The notes: generated by a model not told the origin, from the letters alone. A stretch of DNA of 24,983 nt from Saccoglossus kowalevskii (GCF_000003605.2 NW_003120491.1:1-24983); one strand, 5' to 3'. Counted from the stretch's first letter, positions 8,681 to 18,415 are shown. A program made the numbers and translations.

Positions 8681-8752
8681 TGCCGAGACCAGGATTCGAA
8701 CCTGGATCATTGAGGCCACAACGCGATGTCCTAACCACTAGACGATCACGGC
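8681..8752 (-). pseudogene. tRNA-His-like copy 35 (GTG)
   Basis: G40U and U28C break two anticodon-stem pairs. C47U and A45G lie in the variable loop. Confidence 0.68.
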
Positions 8753-8941
8753 AAGACAGTCATGTTCGAATTACGTGCTTCTCATGAAGCGACGAATATG
8801 TATAGTGCATTGATCTTGCATTTAATCTGCAGTTTATGATGACTGCGTGATTATGTTTCGTAACCTGTTACTATGAAATGGAATTGAATGTAGAATCCCA
8901 AAATACGACTCAAAACAACAAGATCTACATATAGCACAATC

Positions 8942-9013
8942 TGCCGAGACCAGGATTCGAACTTGGGTTATTGTGGGCACAACGCAATGTCCTAACCACT
9001 AGACGATCACGGC
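8942..9013 (-). pseudogene. tRNA-His-like copy 36 (GTG)
   Basis: G52A breaks the first base of the B box, G40A breaks the anticodon stem and G37C changes the base after the anticodon. Confidence 0.68.
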
Positions 9014-9201
9014 TAGCCAGTCATGTTCGAATTTCGTCCTACTCAGTAAGCGACGAATATGTATAGTGCATTGATCTTGCATTAATCTATAGTTTATGAT
9101 GACTGCGTTATTATGTTTCGTAACCTGTTACTCTGAAATGGAATTGAATGTAGAATCCCAAAATACGACTCAAAACAACAAGAACTACATATAGCACAAT
9201 C

Positions 9202-9273
9202 TGCCGAGACCAGGATTCGAACCTGGGTTATTGCGGCCACAACGCAATGTCCTAACCACTAGACGATCAAGGC
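9202..9273 (-). tRNA. tRNA-His-like copy 37 (GTG), G4U
   Basis: The single change G4U opposes C69, next to the standing 5:68 mismatch, so two adjacent acceptor pairs are open. Same change as copy 90. Confidence 0.63.
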
Positions 9274-9462
9274 TAGCCAGTCACGTTCGGAGTAAGTGTT
9301 GCTCAGTAAGCGAAGAATAAGTATAGTGCATTGTTCTTGCATTTAATCTAAAGTTTATGATGACTGCGTGATTATGTTTGCTAACCTGTTACTCTGAAAT
9401 GGAATTGAATGTAGTATCCCAAAATACGACTCAAAACAATAAGAACTACATATAGCACAATC

Positions 9463-9534
9463 TGCCGAGACCAGGATTCGAATCTGGGTTATTGCGGCCA
9501 CAACGCAATGTCCTAACCACTAGACGATCACGGC
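9463..9534 (-). tRNA. tRNA-His-like copy 38 (GTG), G53A
   Basis: G53A only. First monomer of the three shared with copies 64, 74 and 84. Confidence 0.6.
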
Positions 9535-9721
9535 TAGCCAGCCATGTTCGGATATCGTGCTACTCAGTAAGCGACGAATAAGTATAGTGCATTGATATTG
9601 CATTTAATCTGCAGTTTATGATGACTGCGTGATTATGTTTACTAACCTGTACCCTGGAATAGAATTGAATGTAGAATTCAAAAATACGAATCAAAACAAA
9701 ACAACGACATATCGCACAATC

Positions 9722-9793
9722 TGCCAAGACCAGGATTTGAATCTGGGTTATTGCGGCCACAACGCAATGACCTAACCACTGGACGATCACGCC
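9722..9793 (-). pseudogene. tRNA-His-like copy 39 (GTG)
   Basis: C2G breaks 2:71, C69U gives a wobble, G57A and G53A damage the B box, A24U breaks the D stem, and U13C is present. Same as copy 65. Confidence 0.7.
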
Positions 9794-9981
9794 TAGCCAG
9801 CCATGTTCGAATTATGTGCTACTCAGTAAGCGACAAAAAAGTAAGTGCATTGATCTTGCATTTTATCTGCAGTTTATGATGACTGCGTGATTATGTTTCG
9901 TAACCTGTTACTCTGAAATGGAATTGAATGTAGAATACCAAAATACGAGTCAAAACAACAAGAACTACATATAGCACAATC

Positions 9982-10053
9982 TGCCGAGACCAGGTTTCGA
10001 ATCTGGGTTATTGCGGCCACAACGGAATGTCCTAACCACTAGACGATCACGGC
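9982..10053 (-). pseudogene. tRNA-His-like copy 40 (GTG)
   Basis: U60A and G53A in the T arm and G29C in the anticodon stem. Same as copies 66, 76 and 86. Confidence 0.68.
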
Positions 10054-10242
10054 TAGCCAGCCATGTTCGGATATCGTGCTACTAAGTAAGCGACGAATAA
10101 GTATAGTGCATTGATATTGCATTTAATCTGCAGTTTATGATGACTGCGTGATTATGTTTCGTAACCTGTTACTCTGAAATGGAATTGAATGTATAATCCC
10201 AAAATACGACTCAAAACAATAAGAACTAAATATAGCACAATC

Positions 10243-10314
10243 TGCCGAGACCAGGATTCGAACCTGGGTTATTGCGGGCACAACGCAATGTCCTAACCAC
10301 TAGACGATCACGGC
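10243..10314 (-). tRNA. tRNA-His-like copy 41 (GTG), G37C
   Basis: G37C only. The 5' flank starts with the private gctagctagtc form and has tatactgc, shared with copies 51, 56 and 60. Confidence 0.68.
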
Positions 10315-10505
10315 TAGCTAGTCATGTTCGAATTACGTGCTATTCAGTAAGTGACGAATATGTATACTGCATTGATCTTGCATTTAATCGGCAGTTTATG
10401 ATGACTGCGTGATTATGTTTCGTAACCTGTTACTCTGAAATGGAATTGAATGTAGAATCCCAAAATACGACTCAAAACAACAAAACAACGACTTATCGCA
10501 CAATC

Positions 10506-10577
10506 TGCCGAGACCAGAATTCGAACCTGTGTTATTGCGGCCACAACGCAATGCCCTAACCACTAGACGATCACGGC
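10506..10577 (-). pseudogene. tRNA-His-like copy 42 (GTG)
   Basis: C61U (wobble) alters the B box and C49A breaks 49:65. A24G leaves a D-stem wobble. Confidence 0.65.
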
Positions 10578-10765
10578 TAGCCAGTCATATTCGGATTACG
10601 TGTTACGCAGTAAGCGACGAATAAGTATAGTGCATTGATCTTCCATTTAATCTAAAGTTTATGATGACTGCGTGATTATGTTTGCTAACCTGTTACCCTG
10701 GAATAGAATTGAATGTAGAATTCAAAAATACGAATCAAAACAAAACAACGACATATCGCACAATC

Positions 10766-10837
10766 TGCCGAGACCAGGATTCGAATCTGGGTTATTGCGG
10801 CCACAACGCAATGACCTAACCACTAGACGATCACGGC
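10766..10837 (-). pseudogene. tRNA-His-like copy 43 (GTG)
   Basis: G53A and A24U, with the T5-bearing 5' flank. First monomer of the right-hand eight-monomer block. Confidence 0.7.
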
Positions 10838-11025
10838 TAGCCAGCCATGTTCGAATTACATGCTACTCAGTAAGCGACAAAAACGTAAGTGCATTGATCT
10901 TGCATTTTATCTGCAGTTTATGATGACGGCGTGATTATGTTCCGTAACCTGTTACTCTGAAATGGAATTGAATGTAGTATCCCAAAATACGACTCAAAAC
11001 AACAAGAACTACATATAGCACAATC

Positions 11026-11097
11026 TGCCGAGACCAGGATTCGAATCTGGGTTATTGCGGCCACAACGCAATGTCCTAACCACTAGACGATCACGGC
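11026..11097 (-). tRNA. tRNA-His-like copy 44 (GTG), G53A
   Basis: G53A only. Here the GTG anticodon is kept where its counterpart copy 19 has GTT. Confidence 0.6.
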
Positions 11098-11288
11098 TAG
11101 CCAGCCATGTTCGGATATCGTGCTACTCAGTAAGCGACGAATAAGTATAGTGCATTGATATTGCATTTAATCTGCAGTTTATGATGACTGCGTGATTATG
11201 TTTGCTAACCTGTACCCTGGAAAAGAATTGAATGTATAATCCCAAAATGCGACACAAAACAACAACAAAAACAACATATCGCACAATT

Positions 11289-11360
11289 CGCCGAGACCAG
11301 GATTCGAACCTGAGTTATTGCGGCCACAACGCAATGTCCTAACCACTAGACGATCACGGC
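11289..11360 (-). tRNA. tRNA-His-like copy 45 (GTG), A73G
   Basis: Discriminator G73 as in copy 20, and C49U gives a U-G pair. B box intact, with a nearby T5 run downstream of the gene. Confidence 0.62.
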
Positions 11361-11549
11361 TAGCCAGTCATGTTCGAATTACGTGCTATTCAGTAAGTGA
11401 CGAATATTTATAGTGCATTGCTCTTGCATTTAATCGGCAGTTTATGATGACTGCGTGATTATGTTTCGTAACCTGTTACTCTGAAATGGAATTGAATGTA
11501 GAATACCAAAATACGACTCAAAACAACAAGAACTACATATAGCACAATC

Positions 11550-11621
11550 TGCCGAGACCAGGATTCGAACCTGGGTTATTGCGGCCACAACGCAATGTCC
11601 TAACCACAGGACGATCACGGA
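11550..11621 (-). pseudogene. tRNA-His-like copy 46 (GTG)
   Basis: A14U, U13C and G1U, as in copy 34. Confidence 0.65.
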
Positions 11622-11811
11622 TAGCCAGTCACGTTCAGATTACGTGTTACGCAGTAAGCGACGAATTAGTATAGTGCATTGATCTTGCATTTAATCTGCA
11701 GTTTATGATGACTGCGTGATTATGTTTGCTAACCTGTTACCCTGGAAAAGAATTGAATGTAGAATCCCAAAATACGACTCAAAACAACAAAACAAAACAT
11801 AACGCACAATC

Positions 11812-11883
11812 TGCCGAGACCATGATTCGAACCTGGGTTATTGAGGCCACAACGCAATGTCCTAACCACTAGACGATCACGGC
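11812..11883 (-). pseudogene. tRNA-His-like copy 47 (GTG)
   Basis: C62A breaks the T stem and the end of the B box, and G40U breaks the anticodon stem. Less degraded than its counterpart copy 22. Confidence 0.68.
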
Positions 11884-12076
11884 TAGCCAGTCATAATCGG
11901 ATTACGTGTTACGCAGTAAGCGACGAATAAGTATAGTGCATTGATCTTGCATTTAATCTGCAGTTCATGATGACTGCGTGATTATGTTTGCTAACCTGTT
12001 ACCCTGGAAAAAAGAATTGAATGTAGAATTCAAAAATACGACTCAAAACAACAAAACAACGACTTATCGCACAATC

Positions 12077-12148
12077 TGGCGAGACCAGCATTCGAACCTG
12101 TGTTATTGCGGCCACAACGCATTGCCCTAACCACTAGACGATCACGGC
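12077..12148 (-). pseudogene. tRNA-His-like copy 48 (GTG)
   Basis: G71C, C61G, C49A, U27A and A24G, identical in these to copy 23. Confidence 0.7.
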
Positions 12149-12338
12149 TAGCCAGTCAAATTCGGATTACGTGTTACGCAGTAAGCGACGAATAAGTATA
12201 GTGCATTGATCTTGCATTTAATCTGAAGTTTATGATGACTGCGTGATTATGTTTGCTAACCTGTTACCCTGGAAAAGAATTGAATGTAGAATCCCAAAAT
12301 ACAACACAAAACAACAAAACAAAACATAACGCACAATC

Positions 12339-12410
12339 TGCCGAGACCAGGATTCGAACCTGGCTTATTGAGGCCAAAACGCAATGTCCTAACCACTAGA
12401 CGATCACGGC
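12339..12410 (-). pseudogene. tRNA-like copy 49, anticodon TTG with internal T4
   Basis: Same G34U, G40U and C47G as copy 24, so the TTTT in the anticodon loop was inherited through the block duplication. Confidence 0.75.
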
Positions 12411-12599
12411 AAGGCAGTCATGTTCGAATTACGTGCTTCTCATGAAGCGACGAATATGTATAGTGCATTGATCTTGCATTTAATCTGCAGTTTATGATGA
12501 CTGCGTGATTATGTTTCGTAACCTGTTACTCTGAAATGGAATTGAATGTAGAATACCAAAATACGACTCAAAACAACAAGAACTACATATAGCACAATC

Positions 12600-12671
12600 T
12601 GCCCAGACCAGGATTCGAACCTGGGTTATTGCGGCCACAACGGAATGTCCTAACCAACAGACGATCACGGC
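12600..12671 (-). pseudogene. tRNA-His-like copy 50 (GTG)
   Basis: C69G and G29C break stems. A14G and G15U alter conserved D-loop bases. Confidence 0.7.
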
Positions 12672-12859
12672 GAGCCAGTCATGTTCGAATTTCGTGCTAC
12701 TCAGGAAGCGACGAATATGTATAGTGCATTGATCTTGCATTAATCTACAGTTTATGATGACTGTGTGATTTTGTTTCGTAACCTGTTACTCTGAAATGGA
12801 ATTGAATGTATAATCCCAAAATACGACTCAAAACAATAAGAACTAAATATAGCACAATC

Positions 12860-12931
12860 TGCCGAGACCAGGATTCGAACCTGGGTTATTGCGGGCACAA
12901 CGCAATGTCCTAACCACTAGACGATCACGGC
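12860..12931 (-). tRNA. tRNA-His-like copy 51 (GTG), G37C
   Basis: G37C only, matching copy 41 in gene and flank. Confidence 0.68.
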
Positions 12932-13122
12932 TAGCTAGTCATGTTCGAATTACGTGCTATTCAGTAAGTGACGAATATGTATACTGCATTGATCTTGCAT
13001 TTAATCGGCAGCTTATGATGACTGCGTGATTATGTTTCGTAACCTGTTACTCTGAAATGGAATTGAATGTAGAATCCCAAAATACGACTCAAAACAACAA
13101 AACAACGACTTATCGCACAATC

Positions 13123-13194
13123 TGCCGAGACCAGCATTCGAACCTGTGTTATTGCGGCCACAACGCAATGCCCTAACCACTAGACGATCACGGC
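13123..13194 (-). pseudogene. tRNA-His-like copy 52 (GTG)
   Basis: C61G breaks the B box and C49A breaks 49:65. A24G is a wobble. Confidence 0.7.
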
Positions 13195-13382
13195 TAGCCA
13201 GTCATATTCGGATTACGTGTTACGCAGTAAGCGACGAATAAGTATAGTGCATTGATCTTGCATTTAATCTAAAGTTTATGATGACTGCGTGATTATGTTT
13301 GCTAACCTGTTACCCTGGAATAGAATTGAATGTAGAATTCAAAAATACGAATCAAAACAAAACAACGACATATCGCACAATC

Positions 13383-13454
13383 TGCCGAGACCAGGATTCG
13401 AATCTGGGTTATTGCGGCCACAACGCAATGACCTAACCACTAGACGATCACGGC
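13383..13454 (-). pseudogene. tRNA-His-like copy 53 (GTG)
   Basis: G53A and A24U, with the T5-bearing 5' flank. Confidence 0.7.
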
Positions 13455-13642
13455 TAGCCAGCCATGTTCGAATTACATGCTACTCAGTAAGCGACAAAAA
13501 CGTAAGTGCATTGATCTTGCATTTTATCTGCAGTTTATGATGACGGCGTGATTATGTTCCGTAACCTGTTACTCTGAAATGGAATTGAATGTAGTATCCC
13601 AAAATACGACTCAAAACAACAAGAACTACATATAGCACAATC

Positions 13643-13714
13643 TGCCGAGACCAGGATTCGAATCTGGGTTATTGCGGCCACAACGCAATGTCCTAACCAC
13701 TAGACGATCACGGC
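13643..13714 (-). tRNA. tRNA-His-like copy 54 (GTG), G53A
   Basis: G53A only. Confidence 0.6.
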
Positions 13715-13904
13715 TAGCCAGCCATGTTCGGATATCGTGCTACTCAGTAAGCGACGAATAAGTATAGTGCATTGATATTGCATTTAATCTGCAGTTTATG
13801 ATGACTGCGTGATTATGTTTGCTTACCTGTTACCCTGGAAAAGAATTGAATGTAGAATCCCAAAATACGACTCAAAACATCAAAACAAAACATAACGCAC
13901 AATC

Positions 13905-13976
13905 TGCCGAGACCAGGATTCGAATCTGGGTTATTGAGGCCACAACGCAATGTCCTAACCACTAGACGATCACGGC
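13905..13976 (-). pseudogene. tRNA-His-like copy 55 (GTG)
   Basis: G53A and G40U. Its 5' flank is of the gcaaggcagtc type shared with copies 24 and 49. Confidence 0.66.
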
Positions 13977-14165
13977 AAGGCAGTCATGTTCGAATTACGT
14001 GCTTCTCATGAAGCGACGAATATGTATAGTGCATTGATCTTGCATTTAATCTGCAGTTTATGATGACTGCGTGATTATGTTTCGTAACCTGTTACTCTGA
14101 AATGGAATTGAATGTAGAATACCTAAATACGACTCAAAACAACAAGAACTACATATAGCACAATC

Positions 14166-14237
14166 TGCCGAGACCAGGATTCGAACCTGGGTTATTGCGG
14201 GCACAACGCAATGTCCTAACCACTAGACGATCACGGC
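14166..14237 (-). tRNA. tRNA-His-like copy 56 (GTG), G37C
   Basis: G37C only. The 5' flank reads ggctacctag, a private change. Confidence 0.68.
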
Positions 14238-14428
14238 TACCTAGTCATGTTCGAATTACGTGCTATTCAGTAAGTGACGAATATGTATACTGCATTGATC
14301 TTGCATTTAATCGGCAGTTTATCATGACTGCGTGATTATGTTTCGTAACCTGTTACTCTGAAATGGAATTGAATGTAGAATCCCAAAATACGACTCAAAA
14401 CAACAAAACAACGACTTATCGCACAATC

Positions 14429-14500
14429 TGCCGAGACCAGGATTCGAACCTGTGTTATTGCGGCCACAACGCAATGCCCTAACCACTAGACGATCACGGC
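14429..14500 (-). tRNA. tRNA-His-like copy 57 (GTG), C49A
   Basis: C49A breaks 49:65 and A24G is a wobble. Unlike cassette counterparts 42, 52 and 61 it has the perfect B box. Confidence 0.62.
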
Positions 14501-14688
14501 TAGCCAGTCATATTCGGATTACGTGTTACGCAGTAAGCGACGAATAAGTATAGTGCATTGATCTTCCATTTAATCTAAAGTTTATGATGACTGCGTGATT
14601 ATGTTTGCTAACCTGTTACCCTGGAATAGAATTGAATGTAGAATTCAAAAATACGAATCAAAACAAAACAACGACATATCGCACAATC

Positions 14689-14760
14689 TGCCGAGACCAG
14701 GATTCGAATCTGGGTTATTGCGGCCACAACGCAATGACCTAACCACTAGACGATCACGGC
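14689..14760 (-). pseudogene. tRNA-His-like copy 58 (GTG)
   Basis: G53A and A24U, with the T5-bearing 5' flank. Confidence 0.7.
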
Positions 14761-14948
14761 TAGCCAGCCATGTTCGAATTACATGCTACTCAGTAAGCGA
14801 CAAAAACGTAAGTGCATTGATCTTGCATTTTATCTGCAGTTTATGATGACGGCGTGATTATGTTCCGTAACCTGTTACTCTGAAATGGAATTGAATGTAG
14901 TATCCCAAAATACGACTCAAAACAACAAGAACTACATATAGCACAATC

Positions 14949-15020
14949 TGCCGAGACCAGGATTCGAATCTGGGTTATTGCGGCCACTACGCAATGTCCT
15001 AACCACTAGACGATCACGGC
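14949..15020 (-). pseudogene. tRNA-His-like copy 59, U33 lost
   Basis: U33A removes the near-universal U before the anticodon, in addition to G53A. Confidence 0.7.
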
Positions 15021-15209
15021 TAGCCAGCCATGTTCGGATATCGTGCTACTCAGTAAGCGACGAATAAGTATAGTGCATTGATATTGCATTTAATCTGCAG
15101 TTTATGATGACTGCGTGATTATGTTTGCTCACCTGTTACCCTGGAAAAGTATTGAATGTAGAATCCCAAAATACGACTCAAAACAATAAGAACTAAATAT
15201 AGCACAATC

Positions 15210-15281
15210 TGCCGAGACCAGGATTCGAACCTGGGTTATTGCGGGCACAACGCAATGTCCTAACCACTAGACGATCACGGC
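15210..15281 (-). tRNA. tRNA-His-like copy 60 (GTG), G37C
   Basis: G37C only. It follows directly on copy 59, without the extra monomer found between the other cassettes. Confidence 0.68.
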
Positions 15282-15472
15282 TAGCTAGTCATGTTCGAAT
15301 TACGTGCTATTCAGTAAGTGACGAATATGTATACTGCATTGATCTTGCATTTAATCGGCAGTTTATGATGACTGCGTGATTATGTTTCGTAACCTGTTAC
15401 TCTGAAATGGAATTGAATGTAGAATCCCAAAATACGACTCAAAACAACAAAACAACGACTTATCGCACAATC

Positions 15473-15544
15473 TGCCGAGACCAGAATTCGAACCTGTGTT
15501 ATTGCGGCCACAACGCAATGCCCTAACCACTAGACGATCACGGC
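15473..15544 (-). pseudogene. tRNA-His-like copy 61 (GTG)
   Basis: C61U, C49A and A24G, as in copy 42. Confidence 0.65.
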
Positions 15545-15732
15545 TAGCCAGTCATATTCGGATTACGTGTTACGCAGTAAGCGACGAATAAGTATAGTGC
15601 ATTGATCTTCCATTTAATCTAAAGTTTATGATGACTGCGTGATTATGTTTGCTAACCTGTTACCCTGGAATAGAATTGAATTTAGAATTCAAAAATACGA
15701 ATCAAAACAAAACAACGACATATCGCACAATC

Positions 15733-15804
15733 TGCCGAGACCAGGATTCGAATCTGGGTTATTGCGGCCACAACGCAATGACCTAACCACTAGACGATCA
15801 CGGC
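15733..15804 (-). pseudogene. tRNA-His-like copy 62 (GTG)
   Basis: G53A and A24U. Its 5' flank has the gacgaataagtatag form rather than the T5 form of other copies of its class, marking a recombination point at the start of the ten-monomer repeat. Confidence 0.7.
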
Positions 15805-15994
15805 TAGCCAGTCATGTTCGGATTACGTGTTACGCAGTAAGCGACGAATAAGTATAGTGCATTGATCTTGCATTTAATCTGCAGTTTATGATGACTGCGT
15901 GATTATGTTTGCTTACCTGTTACCCTGGAAAAGAATTGAAAGTAGAATCCCAAAATACGACTCATAACATCAAAACAAAACATAACGCACAATC

Positions 15995-16066
15995 TGCCGA
16001 GACCAGGATTCGAATCTGCGTTATTGCGGCCACAACGCAATGACCTAACCACTAGACGATTACGGC
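15995..16066 (-). pseudogene. tRNA-His-like copy 63 (GTG)
   Basis: G53A, C49G, A24U and G6A break the T, D and acceptor stems. Confidence 0.7.
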
Positions 16067-16254
16067 TAGCCAGCCATGTTCGAATTACATGCTACTCAGT
16101 AAGCGACAAAAACGTAAGTGCATTGATCTTGCATTTTATCTGCAGTTTATGATGACTGCGTTATTATGTTCCGTAACCTGTTACTCTGAAATGGAATTGA
16201 ATGTAGTATCCCAAAATACGACTCAAAACAATAAGAACTACATATAGCACAATC

Positions 16255-16326
16255 TGCCGAGACCAGGATTCGAATCTGGGTTATTGCGGCCACAACGCAA
16301 TGTCCTAACCACTAGACGATCACGGC
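16255..16326 (-). tRNA. tRNA-His-like copy 64 (GTG), G53A
   Basis: G53A only. Confidence 0.6.
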
Positions 16327-16513
16327 TAGCCAGCCATGTTCGGATATCGTGCTACTCAGTAAGCGACGAATAAGTATAGTGCATTGATATTGCATTTAAT
16401 CTGCAGTTTATGATGACTGCGTGATTATGTTTACTAACCTGTACCCTGGAATAGAATTGAATGTAGAATTCAAAAATACGAATCAAAACAAAACAACGAC
16501 ATATCGCACAATC

Positions 16514-16585
16514 TGCCAAGACCAGGATTTGAATCTGGGTTATTGCGGCCACAACGCAATGACCTAACCACTGGACGATCACGCC
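16514..16585 (-). pseudogene. tRNA-His-like copy 65 (GTG)
   Basis: C2G, C69U, G57A, G53A, A24U and U13C, the same set as copy 39. Confidence 0.7.
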
Positions 16586-16773
16586 TAGCCAGCCATGTTC
16601 GAATTATGTGCTACTCAGTAAGCGACAAAAAAGTAAGTGCATTGATCTTGCATTTTATCTGCAGTTTATGATGACTGCGTGATTATGTTTCGTAACCTGT
16701 TACTCTGAAATGGAATTGAATGTAGAATACCAAAATACGAGTCAAAACAACAAGAACTACATATAGCACAATC

Positions 16774-16845
16774 TGCCGAGACCAGGTTTCGAATCTGGGT
16801 TATTGCGGCCACAACGGAATGTCCTAACCACTAGACGATCACGGC
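16774..16845 (-). pseudogene. tRNA-His-like copy 66 (GTG)
   Basis: U60A, G53A and G29C. The 5' flank has gacgattaag. Confidence 0.68.
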
Positions 16846-17036
16846 TAGCCAGCCATGTTCGGATATCGTGCTACTCAGTAAGCGACGATTAAGTATAGTG
16901 CATTGATATTGCATTTAATCTACAGTTTATGATGACTGCGTGATTATGTTTGCAAACCTGTTACCCTGGAAAAGAATTGAATGTAGTATCCCAAAATACA
17001 ACTCAAAACAACAAAGCAACAACATATCGCACAATC

Positions 17037-17108
17037 TGCCGAGACCAGCATTTGAACCTGTGTTATTGCGGCCACAACGCAATGCCCTAACCACTAGACG
17101 ATCACGGC
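17037..17108 (-). pseudogene. tRNA-His-like copy 67 (GTG)
   Basis: C61G and G57A damage the B box, C49A breaks 49:65, and A24G is a wobble. Confidence 0.7.
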
Positions 17109-17297
17109 TAGACAGTCATGTTCGAATTACGTGCTACTCAGGAAGCGTCGAATATGTATAGTGCATTGATCTTGCATTTAATCTGCAGTTTATGATGACT
17201 GCGTGATTATGTTTCGTAACCCGTTACTCTGAAATGGAATTGAATGTAGAATCCCAAAATACGACTCAAAACAACAAGAACTACATATAGCACAATC

Positions 17298-17369
17298 TGA
17301 CGAGACTAGGATTCGAACCTGGGTTATTGCGGCCACAACGCAATGTCCTAACCACTAGACGATCACGGC
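17298..17369 (-). pseudogene. tRNA-His-like copy 68 (GTG)
   Basis: G71U opposes C2 and G64A opposes C50. The B box is perfect and the anticodon arm intact. Confidence 0.65.
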
Positions 17370-17558
17370 TAGCCAGTTACGTTCGGAGGAAGTGTTGCTC
17401 AGTAAGCGAAGAATAAGTATAGTGCATTGATCTTGCATTTAATCTAAAGTTTATGATGACTGCGTGATTATGTTTGCTAACCTGTTACTCTGAAATGGAA
17501 TTGAATGTAGAATACCAAAATACGACTCAAAACAACAAGAACTACATATCGCACAATC

Positions 17559-17630
17559 TGCCGAGACCAGCATTCGAACCTGTGTTATTGCGGCCACATC
17601 GCATTGTCCTAACCACTAGACGATCACGGC
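17559..17630 (-). pseudogene. tRNA-His-like copy 69 (GTG)
   Basis: C61G, C49A and U27A break pairs, and U32A changes the first loop base. Confidence 0.7.
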
Positions 17631-17789
17631 TGGCCAGTCATGTTCGAATTACGTGCTACTCAGGAAGCTTCGAATATGTATAGTGCATTGATCTTGCATT
17701 TAATCTGCAGTTTATGATGACTGCGTGATTATGTTTCGTAACCTGTTACTCTGAAATGGAATTGAATGTAGAATCCCAAAATACGACTC

Positions 17790-17793
17790 AAAA
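17790..17793 (-). terminator. T4 run after copy 70
   Basis: TTTT, 26 nt beyond the gene. Confidence 0.5.
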
Positions 17794-17819
17794 CAACAAG
17801 AACTACATATAGCACAATC

Positions 17820-17891
17820 TGCCGAGACCAGGATTCGAACCTGGGTTATTGCGGCCACAACGCAATGTCCTAACCACTAGACGATCACGGC
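17820..17891 (-). tRNA. tRNA-His (GTG) copy 70, majority sequence
   Basis: Exact majority sequence inside the first ten-monomer block. A T4 run lies 26 nt after the gene and a TATA-like word about 49 nt before it. Confidence 0.82.
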
Positions 17892-17939
17892 TAGCCAGCC
17901 ACGTTCGGAGTAAGTGTTGCTCAGTAAGCGAAGAATAAG

Positions 17940-17943
17940 TATA
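17940..17943 (-). promoter_or_regulatory. TATA-like word upstream of copy 70 (representative)
   Basis: TATA on the minus strand about 49 nt before the gene, within CACTATACTTATTC. It recurs at the same place in most monomers and is replaced by a T5-containing form beside A24U/G53A copies. The distance is greater than that of known upstream TATA elements of tRNA genes, so a role is uncertain. Confidence 0.25.
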
Positions 17944-18080
17944 GTGCATTGATCTTGCATTTAATCTAAAGTTTATGATGACTGCGTGATTATGTTTGCT
18001 AACCTGTTACTCTGAAATGGAATTGAATGTAGATTACCAAAATACGACTCAAAACAACAAGAACTACATATCGCACAATC

Positions 18081-18152
18081 TGCCGAGACCAGGATTCGAA
18101 CCTGGGTTATTGCGGCCACAACGCATTGTCCTAACCACTAGACGATCACGGC
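18081..18152 (-). tRNA. tRNA-His-like copy 71 (GTG), U27A
   Basis: The only change is A27 facing A43 at the top of the anticodon stem. Promoter boxes intact. Confidence 0.68.
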
Positions 18153-18343
18153 TGGCCAGTCATGTTCGAATTACGTGCTACTCAGGAAGCGTCGAATATG
18201 TATAGTGCATTGATCTTGCATTTTATCTGCAGTTTATGATGACTGCGTGATTATGTTTACTAATCTGTTACCCTGGAATAGAATTGAATGTAGAATCCCA
18301 AAATACGACTCAAAACAACAAAACAACGACATAACGCACAATC

Positions 18344-18415
18344 TGCCGAGACCAGGATTCGAACCAAGGTTATTGCGGCCACAACGCAATGTCCTAACCA
18401 CTAGACGATCACGGC
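18344..18415 (-). tRNA. tRNA-His-like copy 72 (GTG), T-stem variant
   Basis: C50U gives a U-G pair and A51U a U-U mismatch in the T stem. Everything else follows the majority. Confidence 0.6.

Larger units (their letters stand above)
9463..10053. repeat. Three-monomer segment shared with the higher-order repeat
   Basis: Copies 38 to 40 match copies 64 to 66 at a constant offset of 6,792 bp, including the rare combination ccaagacc, gatttgaatc and acgcc in the middle copy. Outside these three monomers the neighbours differ, so this looks like the seed or an exported piece of the later ten-monomer block. Confidence 0.8.
10243..11097. repeat. Four-monomer cassette, member 1 (copies 41-44)
   Basis: The order is a G37C copy, a C49A/A24G copy, a G53A/A24U copy and a G53A copy. 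The same cassette starts again 10, then 15, then 19 monomers further on. Confidence 0.8.
10766..12671. repeat. Eight-monomer block, right member
   Basis: Copies 43 to 50, partner of 4229-6132. A shorter related run, copies 31 to 34 at 7634-8490, shares the beginning of the series. Confidence 0.88.
12860..13714. repeat. Four-monomer cassette, member 2 (copies 51-54)
   Basis: Same four-monomer order as 10243-11097. It is separated from member 1 by six other monomers and from member 3 by one. Confidence 0.8.
14166..15020. repeat. Four-monomer cassette, member 3 (copies 56-59)
   Basis: Same order again, directly followed by member 4 with no intervening monomer. Confidence 0.8.
15210..15804. repeat. 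Four-monomer cassette, member 4, partial (copies 60-62)
   Basis: Carries the first three monomers of the cassette and then switches, inside or just after copy 62, into the ten-monomer higher-order repeat. Confidence 0.75.
15805..18415. repeat. Ten-monomer higher-order repeat, copy 1
   Basis: This 2,611-bp segment runs from the spacer beside copy 62 through copy 72. The private changes of copies 63 to 72 recur in the same order in the next block: gattacggc in copy 63, acgcc at the acceptor of copy 65, the T-loop change of copy 66, tgacgag in copy 68 and aaccaagg in copy 72. Its left breakpoint lies in or just after copy 62, where an A24U/G53A monomer switches to the copy-72 type of spacer. 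Confidence 0.9.
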
